From Reyranella sp. (lineage in GTDB: Bacteria > Pseudomonadota > Alphaproteobacteria > Reyranellales > Reyranellaceae): a stretch of DNA of 64,000 bases. The translations under genes and the position numbers were made by a program. Shown one piece after another: positions 36,192 to 45,854 of this stretch; positions within the stretch are counted from its first letter, which is position 1; the number at the start of each line of letters is the position of its first letter. Below the pieces are notes generated by a model. It was given only the letters and a program-made list of their open reading frames with translations. It had not been told where the DNA came from and did not search any database. The stretch spans positions 1-64,000 of the forward strand of contig NZ_SCUT01000026.1 in NCBI RefSeq assembly GCF_004297265.1. Reading direction: 5' to 3'.

Positions 36192-38381
36192 CTACCGCTT
36201 CAGGACGGAGAACCGGGCGTCGCCGTCGCGCTGGACCTGCGGGACCAGGTCGACCTCCCAGTCCAGGTACTGCCGCATGGCCGCCTCGACATCCTCCTTG
36301 AAGTCGTAGGGCCGGTACCAGACGTCGGTCGGCGGGTCCGCCATCCGGACGTGGCCGGTCTCCAGCGATAGTCCGGCCTCCCGCCACGCCTTCATGCCGC
36401 CTGCCAAGACGGAAACCGGCAGGGCACCGGCCAGATCGGCGACCTCGGCCGCTGCCAGGGCACCGATCTCGGCATCCGGCGCTGAGATGACGATCCGGAT
36501 GACGCCGGCCTGCTTGGCCAGCATTTCCGGCAGCGTGCGTGCGAGATTTGCGCGCACCGCGAACCAAGCGCCCGGCACATGGCCATCGCGATATTTCAGG
36601 CTGGTGTCGAGATCGACGACCAGGGTGGTCGCCAGCGACTTGTGCAGGTCAGCGGCGGCCACGGTCGGGACCTTCGGCACGGTGAAGCCCGCCGGGTAGC
36701 GCGGCTCGGCTTCTGTCGTGAGTTCGGCGGCAGCGGGCTTATGGTCGAGCACATAGGTCTCGTTCCAGCCCATCTGCAGCAGCCAATGCGCCGTCATGGT
36801 GGCGCGCACGCCGTCATTGTCGTGCAGGACGATCGTGGCATTGCGGGCGCCGACATATTGATCGGTCGCCTGCACCAGCTGGCCGCCCGCGGCATGGCGG
36901 AAGCCCTTGAGATGGCCCTGCGCATATTCGGCGGGGTCGCGCACGTCGAGGCGATAGAGCGGGCCGCCCTTCTTCTCCAGCGCGGCAAGGCCGGCCTTGT
37001 CGATTTTCCGGATTCCCATCTTGCCGGCGATGTTCGCGGCGGCGGCCTTCGCGAACTTCGCGGCCTCCGGTCCCTGCGGGCCAAAGCTCTTGGTCTCGCC
37101 GCGCGCCACCTTGAGACCGGCCAGATGCCAGCCCATCGTGCCGTTCTTCAGCGCCATCACCTTGTTGGGCAGGCCGGCGTTGATCAGCGACTGCGCGCCG
37201 ATGATCGAGCGAGTGCGGCCGGCGCAGTTGACGACGACCAGCGTCTCGGGCCGCGTCACGAAGTCCTTCACGCGATAGACCAGCTCGGCGCCGGGGCAGT
37301 CGATGCCGCCGGGAATCGACATGTTGGTGAATTCCGGCAGCGGCCGCGAATCCAGGATCACCATGTCGGCCTTGGCGTCGATCAGCTTCTGGACGTCCGC
37401 GGCATCGATGCGCGGCGTGTCGTTGCCGTGCTCCACCACCTCGCCGAACGCCTTGCTGGGCACGTTGACGCCGGTGAACACCTCATAACCCGCGTCGCGC
37501 CACGCTTTCAGGCCGCCCGCCATGACCGCGAGGTTGGTGTAGCCCAGCCCAGACAGCTTCGCGGCGGCCCGGTTGGCGCGGCCGGTCTGGCCCTCTTCGC
37601 CCTCGTCCATCAGCACGATGCGCGTGTGCGGATCGGGCAGCAGGGCGAGCGCCCGCGGCTCCAGACGGGAGAGCGGGAGCGGCGTGGCAAAGAGGGGATG
37701 GCCCTGGGTCGAGAATTCGCCTTCCTCGCGCACGTCGAAGAAGGCGAAGACCTCGCCGGACTTCAGCATTTCCTTCACCTGCTGAACCGTGAGCAGCGGC
37801 GTCAGGATCTTTGCCCTGGCCATGAAGCGCCTGGCCGTGCCGGTGGCCATGTCGACCGTCACGCGGTCGGGCAGATGCTCGAGGCTGAGGCCATAGAAAT
37901 GAAGGTGCAGCGCATTGCCCGAGTCGACCGGCGTCTCGATGTGGTGGAAGTCGTCGGGCAGGAAAGCGATCACGTCGCCGCGCTTCAGCGTCTTCTCCTT
38001 CGAGGGCGCCTCGCGCAGCCGCACGACGCCTTCCTGCGCCCCGTTGTCGAGCCGCTCGTAGACCACGTTGCGCTCGGCGCCGTGGACGCCCGCGATGATG
38101 GCCCAGGTCGTGTGATTGTGCGGCGGCACCTTCTTGCCGGGGCCTCCGGCCGAGGCATAGAGCGCGAAGCGATGGTCGGGATCCTCGCTCAGGCGATAGA
38201 TCCCGCCGTCGGCGCCCAGAGGGAATTCCTCCTGCGGAAAGAGCTCGGTGCGGCGGGCCAGCGACGAGAGAAGCCCGCCGATCCTGTCGAGATTGGCGTA
38301 GTTGACGCCCTGCTTCTCGATGGCGCGGGCCTCGTCGATCAGACGCCGCACGGCCGCGGCACGCTCTTGATGCAGGTTCAT
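36192..38381 (-). CDS. Cysteine-dioxygenase-like cupin fused to four rhodanese domains
   Basis: A 729-residue fusion. Residues 1-190 are a cupin of the cysteine dioxygenase type, with metal His in PPHNHTTW (88 and 90) and FHHIET (about 146). Rhodanese domains follow at about 196-305, 322-430, 459-560 and 573-680. Only the second has an active-site Cys (Cys386, in NCAGRTRS); the loops of the others read MDEGEEG, HDNDGVRA and SAPDAEIG. The protein may oxidise a thiol and pass on sulfane sulfur. GGAGG lies six bases before the ATG. Confidence 0.9.
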   Translation of the reverse strand: MNLHQERAAAVRRLIDEARAIEKQGVNYANLDRIGGLLSSLARRTELFPQEEFPLGADGGIYRLSEDPDHRFALYASAGGPGKKVPPHNHTTWAIIAGVHGAERNVVYERLDNGAQEGVVRLREAPSKEKTLKRGDVIAFLPDDFHHIETPVDSGNALHLHFYGLSLEHLPDRVTVDMATGTARRFMARAKILTPLLTVQQVKEMLKSGEVFAFFDVREEGEFSTQGHPLFATPLPLSRLEPRALALLPDPHTRIVLMDEGEEGQTGRANRAAAKLSGLGYTNLAVMAGGLKAWRDAGYEVFTGVNVPSKAFGEVVEHGNDTPRIDAADVQKLIDAKADMVILDSRPLPEFTNMSIPGGIDCPGAELVYRVKDFVTRPETLVVVNCAGRTRSIIGAQSLINAGLPNKVMALKNGTMGWHLAGLKVARGETKSFGPQGPEAAKFAKAAAANIAGKMGIRKIDKAGLAALEKKGGPLYRLDVRDPAEYAQGHLKGFRHAAGGQLVQATDQYVGARNATIVLHDNDGVRATMTAHWLLQMGWNETYVLDHKPAAAELTTEAEPRYPAGFTVPKVPTVAAADLHKSLATTLVVDLDTSLKYRDGHVPGAWFAVRANLARTLPEMLAKQAGVIRIVISAPDAEIGALAAAEVADLAGALPVSVLAGGMKAWREAGLSLETGHVRMADPPTDVWYRPYDFKEDVEAAMRQYLDWEVDLVPQVQRDGDARFSVLKR

Positions 38382-38455
38382 TCCGGTCCTCCGTTCCCTG
38401 CAGTATAGCCGCACCGGGTCTTGTCGCCCCAGCCAGAGTCAAACTACGGTGCGCC

Positions 38456-40312
38456 ATGCGAACAACCCTTCCCGCCGTCCTGATCGGAGCAGCCGCCCTG
38501 ATGGCGGTCTCGGGCCCGGCCCCGGCGCAGACCGCCAAGAAGCCAGTCCAGACCCAGGCGACCAAGCCTGCGACGACCAAGGCCGCCGTGACGCGGCCCG
38601 CCGCCCGGCCGGCCGCACGACCCGTCGCGCGCGCTCCGGTCTACGTGCCGCCGCCGCCCGTCGTCGAACTCGACGAGCGCGCGGTCGTGGCCGACCTGCC
38701 GACCGTTCTGGATAATGAGACGCGCGACCGCTATCGCCGCATCTTCCAGGCGCAGCAGTCGGGTGCCTGGGCACAGGCCGACGACGAGATCCGGCAGCTC
38801 TCGGACAAGACCCTCATGGGGTATGTCGGCGCCCAGCGCCTGCTCAGCCCGAACTATCCCGCGCGTTACGAGCAACTTGCCGCCTGGCTGCAGGACTACA
38901 ACGACAATCCCGACGCGCCCGCGATCTACCGGCTGGCGCTGGCGCGCCGTCCGGCGGGCGGCACGGAACTGACGCCCGCCACCTTCGTCGGTTTCACGCA
39001 GGGCTCGCCCAACTTCGCGGCCGCCCGCACCGTGAACGGCGCCGATGGCGGCCGCGCGGCCGAGCTGCGCTCGCGACTGCAGAGCATGGCCGATGATGGC
39101 GGCTTCAACGCCGCGTTCGTCCTGCTCGACCGCAAGTCGTCGACCGAGATCCTGGGGCCCCAGGAAGTCGAGCTGTGGCGCGGCCGCCTGCGCACCCGCC
39201 AGCTCGAAGCCGATCCGCAGCGCAGCGTGCAGGTTCCGGTCGAGGCCAGCATGCCGCCCGACGCCAACTGGACTGCCGCCATGACGGCCTTCACCCGGGG
39301 CGACATGGCGGAAGCGGCCCGCCGCTTCGAATTGGTGGCCGATGCCTCGCCGGACCGGGCGTCGTCCTGGACCCTGGCCGCCGGCTCGTTCTGGGCCGCC
39401 CGCGCCAACCTGCTGGCCGGCAATCCGCAGAAGTACGCGCCCTACCTGAAGCGGGCCGCGCTGCACGGCAGCACCTTCTACGGGCTCGTCGCCCAGAAGG
39501 CGCTGGGCATGCAGATCCAGCCCGACTTCGAGGTGCCGCCGCTCGACCGGCGCCGCGCCGACCTGTTGCGCAACGACCGTGCGGCACGCCGGGCGCTGGC
39601 GCTGCTGCAGCTCGGTGCCACGACGGCCGCGGAGCGCGAGCTGTTCGCCGCGTCGATCGACAACGATCCCCGCTACGTCGAGGCGGTGATGGCGCTGGCG
39701 TTGAAGGCGCAGTTGCCCGCGCTCGCGGTGCGCGTCGGCAACGCCAACTGGGACCAGCGCCACAACATCAAGGGCTATGACGGCGGCATGTATCCGATTC
39801 CGCCGTGGCAGCCGTCCAGCGGCGCGGTCGTCGACCGCGCGCTGGTCTATGCCTTCATGCGCCAGGAGTCGGCCTTCAATCCCAAGGCGCGCTCCGTGGT
39901 CGGCGCCATGGGCCTGATGCAGCTCATGCCGGCGACGGCCCGCGCCGTTTCGGCGCGCTATGCGCCGGAGACGGCGGGCGCCAATCCGTGGGATCCGTCG
40001 GTCAACATGTCGCTGGGCGAGGCCTATATCTCGATGCTGCTGAACGAGACCGACGGCAATCTCGTCCGCACGACTGCCGGCTACAATGGCGGGCCGGGCA
40101 ACGTCATGCGCTGGGACAATTCGCTGAATGCCTCGCAGGATCCGCTTCTCTACATCCAGCTGATCCCGCTCCACGAGACGCGCGACTTCGTGCAGCGCGT
40201 GCTGACAAATTACTGGATCTATCAGGTTCGCCTGGGACAGCCGACACCGTCGCTCGACCAGATCGCCTCGCACGACTGGCCCCGTTACACCCCACAGGAT
40301 GGAACCCGCTGA
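38456..40312 (+). CDS. Soluble lytic murein transglycosylase (Slt family)
   Basis: A 618-residue periplasmic enzyme that cleaves peptidoglycan glycan strands to 1,6-anhydro ends. A signal peptide (to about 25) and a Pro/Ala linker lead to a long helical superhelix (about 80-440). The SLT domain follows, with catalytic Glu471 in FMRQESAFNPKARS, then GAMGLMQLMPATAR and AGYNGGPGNV. It is full length for Slt70-like proteins and lies divergent from the rhodanese fusion across 74 bases. Confidence 0.95.
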   Translation: MRTTLPAVLIGAAALMAVSGPAPAQTAKKPVQTQATKPATTKAAVTRPAARPAARPVARAPVYVPPPPVVELDERAVVADLPTVLDNETRDRYRRIFQAQQSGAWAQADDEIRQLSDKTLMGYVGAQRLLSPNYPARYEQLAAWLQDYNDNPDAPAIYRLALARRPAGGTELTPATFVGFTQGSPNFAAARTVNGADGGRAAELRSRLQSMADDGGFNAAFVLLDRKSSTEILGPQEVELWRGRLRTRQLEADPQRSVQVPVEASMPPDANWTAAMTAFTRGDMAEAARRFELVADASPDRASSWTLAAGSFWAARANLLAGNPQKYAPYLKRAALHGSTFYGLVAQKALGMQIQPDFEVPPLDRRRADLLRNDRAARRALALLQLGATTAAERELFAASIDNDPRYVEAVMALALKAQLPALAVRVGNANWDQRHNIKGYDGGMYPIPPWQPSSGAVVDRALVYAFMRQESAFNPKARSVVGAMGLMQLMPATARAVSARYAPETAGANPWDPSVNMSLGEAYISMLLNETDGNLVRTTAGYNGGPGNVMRWDNSLNASQDPLLYIQLIPLHETRDFVQRVLTNYWIYQVRLGQPTPSLDQIASHDWPRYTPQDGTR

Positions 40313-40314
40313 GT

Positions 40315-41478
40315 ATGTTGCCGCTTTCAGGTGTACGCGTCGTCGAGTTCTGCCAGGTCCTGGCCGGTCCCTATTGTGGAATGCTGCTGGCCGATCTAGG
40401 CGCCGAGGTGATCAAGGTCGAACCGCCGGAAGGCGACATGATGCGGCAGTGGCCGCCGATCACAGAAGGCTCCGAGGGGGGCTACAGCGAAAACTTCGCG
40501 TCGATCAACCGCAACAAGCGTTCGGTCGTGCTCGATCTCAAGGATCCGGCCCAGAAGCAGGCGGCGCGCCAGCTCATCCTGTCGGCCGACGTCGTGCTGG
40601 AGAACAACCGGCCGGGCGTGATGGATCGTCTCGGCCTCGGCTACGAATCCTTCCGCGCCGAGAAGCCCGGTCTCGTCTACTGCTCGATCTCCGCCTTCGG
40701 CCAGAGCGGTCCGCGCTCGGGCGAGGGCGGCTTCGACGTCACGGTGCAGGCGATGAGCGGCATCATGAGCGTGACGGGCGAGCCCGACGGCGCACCGGTG
40801 AAATGCGGCGTGCCGGTCTCCGACACCGGGACCGGCCTCTATGCCGCGCTCACCGTGGTGTCGGTCCTGCGCCGCGTCGCGGGCGGCGGGCCGGGCGCGC
40901 ACATCGACGCCTCGATGCTGGGCTGCAGCCTCGGCATGGCAGCACTTCAGACCAGCGAGTTCTTCGGCACCGGGCGCGACCCGAAGAAGCTGGGTTCGGC
41001 CCATCCACGCAACGCGCCCTACCAGGCCTTCAAGGCGGCCGACGGGCATTTCGTCATCGCTGCCGGCAACAACAAGCTGTGGGAGGCCGTCACCAAGGTC
41101 GTCGGTCGCCCCGACCTGCTGGCCGATGAGCGATTTGCCACGACCCAGTCGCGCGCCGCCAACCAGGGGGCGCTCAAGGACCTGCTGGAAGTCGAGTTCG
41201 CGAAGAACGGCGTCGACCATTGGTTGGGCGCATTCGAGGCCGCGGGCGTCCCGCAGGGCCGCATCAACACCTACAGCCAGATCCTCGCCGACCCGCAGGT
41301 TGCACACATGGGCTGGGTCGAGGAGATGGAGCTTCCCTCCGGCGTGAAGACCAAGACCTTCGGCAGCCCGGTTCGGATCTCCGCCACCGACATCTCCAAG
41401 CGACGCGATCCGCCGGCGCTCGGCGCCGACACCGAGGACGTCTTCGGAACCACCTTCCAGCAAAAGGCCGCGAAATGA
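40315..41478 (+). CDS. CaiB/BaiF-family CoA transferase
   Basis: A 387-residue class III CoA transferase, starting MLPLSGVRVVEFCQVLAGPYC. The motif SINRNKRSVVLDLK and the catalytic Asp in PVSDTGTGLYAAL are present. The family moves CoA between carboxylic acids. It starts two bases after slt and overlaps the following dioxygenase-like gene by four bases (ATGA), so its substrate may be the acid produced or used by that enzyme. Confidence 0.95.
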   Translation: MLPLSGVRVVEFCQVLAGPYCGMLLADLGAEVIKVEPPEGDMMRQWPPITEGSEGGYSENFASINRNKRSVVLDLKDPAQKQAARQLILSADVVLENNRPGVMDRLGLGYESFRAEKPGLVYCSISAFGQSGPRSGEGGFDVTVQAMSGIMSVTGEPDGAPVKCGVPVSDTGTGLYAALTVVSVLRRVAGGGPGAHIDASMLGCSLGMAALQTSEFFGTGRDPKKLGSAHPRNAPYQAFKAADGHFVIAAGNNKLWEAVTKVVGRPDLLADERFATTQSRAANQGALKDLLEVEFAKNGVDHWLGAFEAAGVPQGRINTYSQILADPQVAHMGWVEEMELPSGVKTKTFGSPVRISATDISKRRDPPALGADTEDVFGTTFQQKAAK

Positions 41479-42098
41479 GTATCGATCGCCTGCGTCGCTT
41501 CATCGGCGACATGACGTCTCTTACGGGCGGTGCCTGGCAGGACAAGGACGAGAACGCCATCGTCGAGGTGGGCGCCAAGCTCCTGGGCGAGCTGGTGAAG
41601 CACGACGACTGGCTGCCCGAACAGGCTGCCAAGGTGCCGGCGCACGGTTATGCGCAGAACCTCCTGTGGTGCGATCCGTTCGAGCGCTTCTGCGTCGTGA
41701 GCTTCGTCTGGGCGCCCAGGGCCAACACGCCGGTGCACGACCACGAGATGTGGGGCCTGGTCGGCATGCTGCGCGGCTCCGAGACCTCGCTTGCCTTCAC
41801 GCGCGATCCCGAGACCGGCGTGCTGGTGCCGGGCGAGCTCGCCAAGCTCGAACCGGGCGACGTCGAGGTGCTGGTGCCGGCGCCGCGCAACCCCAAGGGC
41901 GACATCCATCAGGTCACCAACGCGCTCGACGATCGCGGCTCGATCAGCATTCACGTGTATGGCGGCAACATCGGCGCGGTGCGTCGTCACACCTTCGACG
42001 TGAAGACGGGCCAGCCCAACCTCTTCGTGTCGGGCTACACCAACCGCGAGCAGCCCAACATCTGGGATCGCTCGGCCGAGGTCCGCGCCGCTTCCTGA
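41475..42098 (+). CDS. Cysteine dioxygenase family protein (thiol dioxygenase)
   Basis: A 207-residue cupin with three iron-binding His: VHDHEMWG (88 and 90) and DIHQVTN (145). This matches cysteine and 3-mercaptopropionate dioxygenases, which convert a thiol to a sulfinic acid. The His spacing is nearly the same as in the N-terminal domain of the rhodanese fusion 3 kb away. It is co-translated with a CoA transferase and followed by a carboxylate transporter, so a mercapto-carboxylate substrate is a reasonable guess. Confidence 0.88.
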   Translation: MSIDRLRRFIGDMTSLTGGAWQDKDENAIVEVGAKLLGELVKHDDWLPEQAAKVPAHGYAQNLLWCDPFERFCVVSFVWAPRANTPVHDHEMWGLVGMLRGSETSLAFTRDPETGVLVPGELAKLEPGDVEVLVPAPRNPKGDIHQVTNALDDRGSISIHVYGGNIGAVRRHTFDVKTGQPNLFVSGYTNREQPNIWDRSAEVRAAS

Positions 42099-42182
42099 GG
42101 GTTCGCGTACCGGCACGGCTCCCTTGACCTGAAGCGGACCCGGCAAGCACTGTCGCCCTCCATGAAAAAGGAGGAAAACAGG

Positions 42183-43151
42183 ATGCTTCGTCGAGCCGTA
42201 TTGAAGGGCGGCACCGCCCTGACCGCTGCTTCGCTCGCCACGCCGGCCATCGCCCAGTCAGCCAAGTGGCCGGCGCGCGAGATCTCGCTGATCAATCCCA
42301 ACGCCCCGGGCGCCTCGACCGACCTGACCGCGCGCATCATCGCGCAGGCGCTCGAGAAGCGGCTGAACGCGACCGTCATCGTGAAGAACGTGGTCGGCGG
42401 TGCGGGCGCGCTGGGACCGACGACGCTCGCCCAGTCGACGCCCGACGGCCATACGATCGGCCTGGTGGCGATCTCGAGCCACGTTGCCGTGCCGAACATG
42501 ATGAACGTGCCCTACGATCCGTGGAAGGCGTTCGACATCATCGGCCAGGTCGCCGCACTTCGGTACGGCATCGGCGCGCGCGCCGACGGCCCGATCAAGT
42601 CGATCGAGGACCTCGTCACCCAGGGCAAGCAGAAGCAGCTGACCTACAGCTCCAACAACGTCACCAACGTTGTGGCGATGTTCCAGCTGGCCAAGCTGAG
42701 CGGCGCCAAGTTCCGCTGGGTCGTGTTTCCGGGTGGCGTCGAATCGGTGACGGCGGCGATCGGCGGCCATGTCGACGCGGTCATCCAGACGGTCGCCGAG
42801 ATGCGGCCGCAGATCGAGGCCGGCAAGCTGCGCTTCCTCGCCTCGGCGGCCGAGGCGCGCTGGCCCGACTATCCCGACGTCAAGACGCTGCGCGAACTGG
42901 GTTACGATGCGGTGAGCAACGGGCCGTTCGGCTATGCCTTCCCGACCGGTGTCGATCCGGCCATCAAGGAGCGCATGGACAAGGCGCTGGCCGACGTCAT
43001 GAAGGACGAGTCCGTGACCAGCCAGATCGCCAAGCTCGGCATCCAGCCGATCTATCGCGACGGCAAGGAGTACGGCGCGCTCCTGAAGAAGATCGAGACG
43101 GAACTCGTCCCGATCCTCAAGGAAACCGGCATGGCCAAGAAGCCGGCGTGA
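42183..43151 (+). CDS. tctC: Tripartite tricarboxylate transporter substrate-binding protein (Bug/TctC)
   Basis: A 322-residue periplasmic receptor. MLRRAVLKGGTALTAASLATPAIAQ is a Tat-like signal peptide. The mature part has PNAPGASTDLTARIIA and GGAGALGPTTLAQSTPDGHTIG, typical of Bug proteins. AAGGAGG lies eight bases before the chosen ATG; an ATG at 42162 precedes that site. It captures a carboxylate for the adjacent TctBA permease; the stop overlaps the tctB start. Confidence 0.95.
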   Translation: MLRRAVLKGGTALTAASLATPAIAQSAKWPAREISLINPNAPGASTDLTARIIAQALEKRLNATVIVKNVVGGAGALGPTTLAQSTPDGHTIGLVAISSHVAVPNMMNVPYDPWKAFDIIGQVAALRYGIGARADGPIKSIEDLVTQGKQKQLTYSSNNVTNVVAMFQLAKLSGAKFRWVVFPGGVESVTAAIGGHVDAVIQTVAEMRPQIEAGKLRFLASAAEARWPDYPDVKTLRELGYDAVSNGPFGYAFPTGVDPAIKERMDKALADVMKDESVTSQIAKLGIQPIYRDGKEYGALLKKIETELVPILKETGMAKKPA

Positions 43152-43639
43152 TGCAGCTGAGCGGCACGCGGATCGCCGCGCTCGGCCTGCTGGCCGCGGC
43201 GCTGGTCGGGCTCTGGAAGGCGCTGGAGCTGGACAGCTGGGGCTTCGACGGTCCCGGCCCCGGCTTCTTCCCGCAACTCATGGCCGGCATCTGCGTGGCG
43301 CTCGCCCTCGCCGTCCTGTTCTTCCCGGGACAGGCCGGCGAGACCGAGGGCGGCGACACCGACGACGTCGAGGCGACGAGGGAATCGAACCGCACCTTCG
43401 CGATCTATATCGCCACCTTCGCGGTGTTTGCGCTGGGCGCGATGTATGCCGGCTTCGTCGTCACGACAGTGGCGGTGACCGTCGTCATCATGCGCTTCGC
43501 CGAACGCCGCTCGTGGTTCTCCGCGATCGGCTACGGCATCGCCTGCGCCGCCGTGGGCCTCGTCTGCTTCGGCTGGCTGCTGCGCGTCGACCTGCCGGAA
43601 GGGCCGATCGAGCGCACCTTCTACACCTACGTTCGCTGA
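43151..43639 (+). CDS. tctB: Tripartite tricarboxylate transporter small subunit TctB
   Basis: A 162-residue membrane protein with about four spans and the family motif DGPGPGFFPQLMAG after the first helix. A charged loop (about 60-80) separates the two halves. It shares a base with the tctC stop and lies ten bases before tctA. It supports the large permease subunit. Confidence 0.93.
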   Translation: MQLSGTRIAALGLLAAALVGLWKALELDSWGFDGPGPGFFPQLMAGICVALALAVLFFPGQAGETEGGDTDDVEATRESNRTFAIYIATFAVFALGAMYAGFVVTTVAVTVVIMRFAERRSWFSAIGYGIACAAVGLVCFGWLLRVDLPEGPIERTFYTYVR

Positions 43640-43649
43640 GGCCCGGAGC

Positions 43650-45134
43650 ATGGAAGCGCTGCTGGGTGGCTTCGCCACCACGCTGACCCTCGACAACCTG
43701 TTCTACTGCTTCGTCGGCGCCTTCCTGGGCACCGTCGTGGGCATCCTGCCGGGACTGGGGCCGCTCACCACCATCGCGATCCTGCTGCCGATCACGTTCA
43801 AGATGGACGTGACCTCGGCCATCATCATGCTGTCGGGCATCTATTACGGCGTGGCCTATGGCGGCACCGTGACCTCGGTGCTGATGCGCATCCCGGGCGA
43901 GGCCTCCTCGGTCGTGACCTGCCTCGACGGCTACGAGATGGCGCGCAAGGGCCGCGCCGGCGCCGCCCTCGGCATCGCCGGACTGGGCTCGTTCTTCGCG
44001 GGCACAGTGGGCGTCATCGGCATCTCCTTCCTGTCGCCGCCGCTCGCCGAGCTGGTCATCAAGTTCGGACCCGCCGAGTACGCCATGCTGATGCTCGCGG
44101 GCCTCACCATGGTCACCTACATGTCGAGCGGCTCGCTGCCGCGCGCGCTGCTGATGGCGGCCTTCGGCCTGCTGCTCGGCACGATCGGCAGCGACCCGCT
44201 CAACATGACGCCGCGCCTCACCTTCGGCATCCTGGCGCTGGGCGATGGCGTGAACCTCGTGCCGCTGGCGATCGGCCTGTTCGGCCTCTCCGAAGTGCTG
44301 TTCATGGCGCGCCAGAAGCCCGACGACATGAAGGTCCTGCCGCCGCCCTCGCACCTGCTGGGTTTCATGCCCTCGCGCGAGGAGGCGCGTCGGTCGGTCG
44401 GTCCCGTCGTGCGCGGCACCTTCATGGGCTTCCTGGTCGGCCTGCTGCCCGGCGGCGGCGCGGTGCTGGCCTCGTTCCTGTCCTACGGCATGGAGCGCAA
44501 GCTCTCGAAGAACCCTGAGGAATTCGGCAAGGGCGCCGTCGAGGGACTGGCCGGGCCGGAATCGGCCAACAATGCCGGCACCGCCGGGGCCTTCGTGCCG
44601 CTGCTCTGCATGGGCATCCCCGCCAATGCCGTTACGGCGCTGCTGCTCGGCGCCTTCATCATCCACGGCGTCACGCCCGGCCCCACGATCCTGGAGCGTC
44701 AGCCCGAGATCTTCTGGGGCGTCGTGGCCAGCATGTATATCGGCAACGTGATGCTGCTGATCCTGAACCTGCCGCTGATCGGCCTGTTCGTGCGCATCCT
44801 TGACATCCCGCGCGCCTATCTCACGCCCATGATCCTCGCGGTCTGCCTGATCGGCGTCTATTCGTCGAACGGCAACCCCGCCGACGTGGTGATCGCCGTG
44901 ATCTTCGGCTTCGTGGGTTACGGCCTGCGCCGCCACGGCTTCGACCTCGGCATCGTCATCCTGGCCTATGTGCTGGGGCCCATCTTCGAGCGCTCGGTGC
45001 GCCAGTCCCTGGCCATCTCCGACGGCGATCCGATGATCTTCCTGCACAGCTATCTGTCGACAGGCTTCGCGATCGTCGCGGTCGGGCTTCTGATCGCGGG
45101 GCTGTGGCCGAAACGGAAGAAGGCGGCCGGTTAG
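43650..45134 (+). CDS. tctA: Tripartite tricarboxylate transporter permease TctA
   Basis: A 494-residue permease with about twelve spans. The conserved [21 protein letters not shown] and the later [14 protein letters not shown] and [18 protein letters not shown] are diagnostic. It moves a carboxylate using an ion gradient. It completes tctCBA; no two-component regulator is adjacent. Confidence 0.97.
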   Translation: MEALLGGFATTLTLDNLFYCFVGAFLGTVVGILPGLGPLTTIAILLPITFKMDVTSAIIMLSGIYYGVAYGGTVTSVLMRIPGEASSVVTCLDGYEMARKGRAGAALGIAGLGSFFAGTVGVIGISFLSPPLAELVIKFGPAEYAMLMLAGLTMVTYMSSGSLPRALLMAAFGLLLGTIGSDPLNMTPRLTFGILALGDGVNLVPLAIGLFGLSEVLFMARQKPDDMKVLPPPSHLLGFMPSREEARRSVGPVVRGTFMGFLVGLLPGGGAVLASFLSYGMERKLSKNPEEFGKGAVEGLAGPESANNAGTAGAFVPLLCMGIPANAVTALLLGAFIIHGVTPGPTILERQPEIFWGVVASMYIGNVMLLILNLPLIGLFVRILDIPRAYLTPMILAVCLIGVYSSNGNPADVVIAVIFGFVGYGLRRHGFDLGIVILAYVLGPIFERSVRQSLAISDGDPMIFLHSYLSTGFAIVAVGLLIAGLWPKRKKAAG

Positions 45135-45143
45135 GGCCGCCTT
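45120..45143 (+). terminator. Hairpin at the end of tctA
   Basis: AAGGCGGCC (45120-45128) pairs perfectly with GGCCGCCTT (45135-45143) around GGTTAG, which holds the tctA stop. Only a weak T-rich tract follows (TTCTTATC), so it is a plausible but not certain terminator. Confidence 0.55.
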
Positions 45144-45224
45144 CGGGAAGAGTTCTTATCCATTCTGCGCGGAGCGGGCTCTCGCGCTTGATGACAAGCG
45201 CTGCCGCCCGCCCATCCTCACAAG

Positions 45225-45698
45225 CTAATGCTTGTGCGGATGAGGATGCGTCGGGTCGACCCAGTACACTTCCTCGACCTTCTCGGCCGGGGTGATGTCG
45301 ATGTTGATCGCGACCGCCTCGTTATCGGAGCGCACGAGCACGCATTCCAGGGGCTCGGTGTCCGAGGCGTTGATCTCCTGGTGCGGCACGTAGGGCGGCA
45401 CGTAGATGAAGTCGCCGGGACCGGCTTCGGCCACGAACTGGAGCTGGTCGCCCCAGCGCATGCGGGCGCGGCCTTTCACGACGTAGATCACGCTCTCCAG
45501 GTGCCCGTGATGGTGGGCGCCGGTCTTGGCGTGGGCGTGGATGGTCACCGTGCCGGCCCACAGCTTCTGGGCGCCGACGCGGGCGAAATTGATCGCCGCG
45601 GCGCGGTTCATGCCCGGGGTCTGGGCGGTGTTGGTGTCGAGCGATCCGGCGGGGATGACCCGCACGCCGTCGTGCTTCCAGTCGGTGGGGCCGGTCAT
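45225..45698 (-). CDS. Cupin-domain protein with a His-rich tail
   Basis: A 157-residue single cupin. Motif 1 is HAHAKTGAHHHGHLESVIYVVKGR (metal His cluster and Glu), motif 2 PGDFIYVPPYVPHQE. The tail HPHPHKH could bind metal or merely scaffold it. Related proteins are annotated only as cupins, with no firm reaction. It is convergent with tctA and may belong to the same catabolic region. Confidence 0.88.
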   Translation of the reverse strand: MTGPTDWKHDGVRVIPAGSLDTNTAQTPGMNRAAAINFARVGAQKLWAGTVTIHAHAKTGAHHHGHLESVIYVVKGRARMRWGDQLQFVAEAGPGDFIYVPPYVPHQEINASDTEPLECVLVRSDNEAVAINIDITPAEKVEEVYWVDPTHPHPHKH

Positions 45699-45854
45699 GA
45701 TGTCTCCGAGCTTTGAATGTCAGCTTCCGTGGTCGATGTTCGGAAGCAATGAGGGGATTCTGCGGCTGATTTCCAGCGGGCAATCACTAAATCTCCATCT
45801 TGGAGAGTCAATGGAAAGTCCTGATGCCTTTCCGGCGGTAAGAGGAAAAATCCT

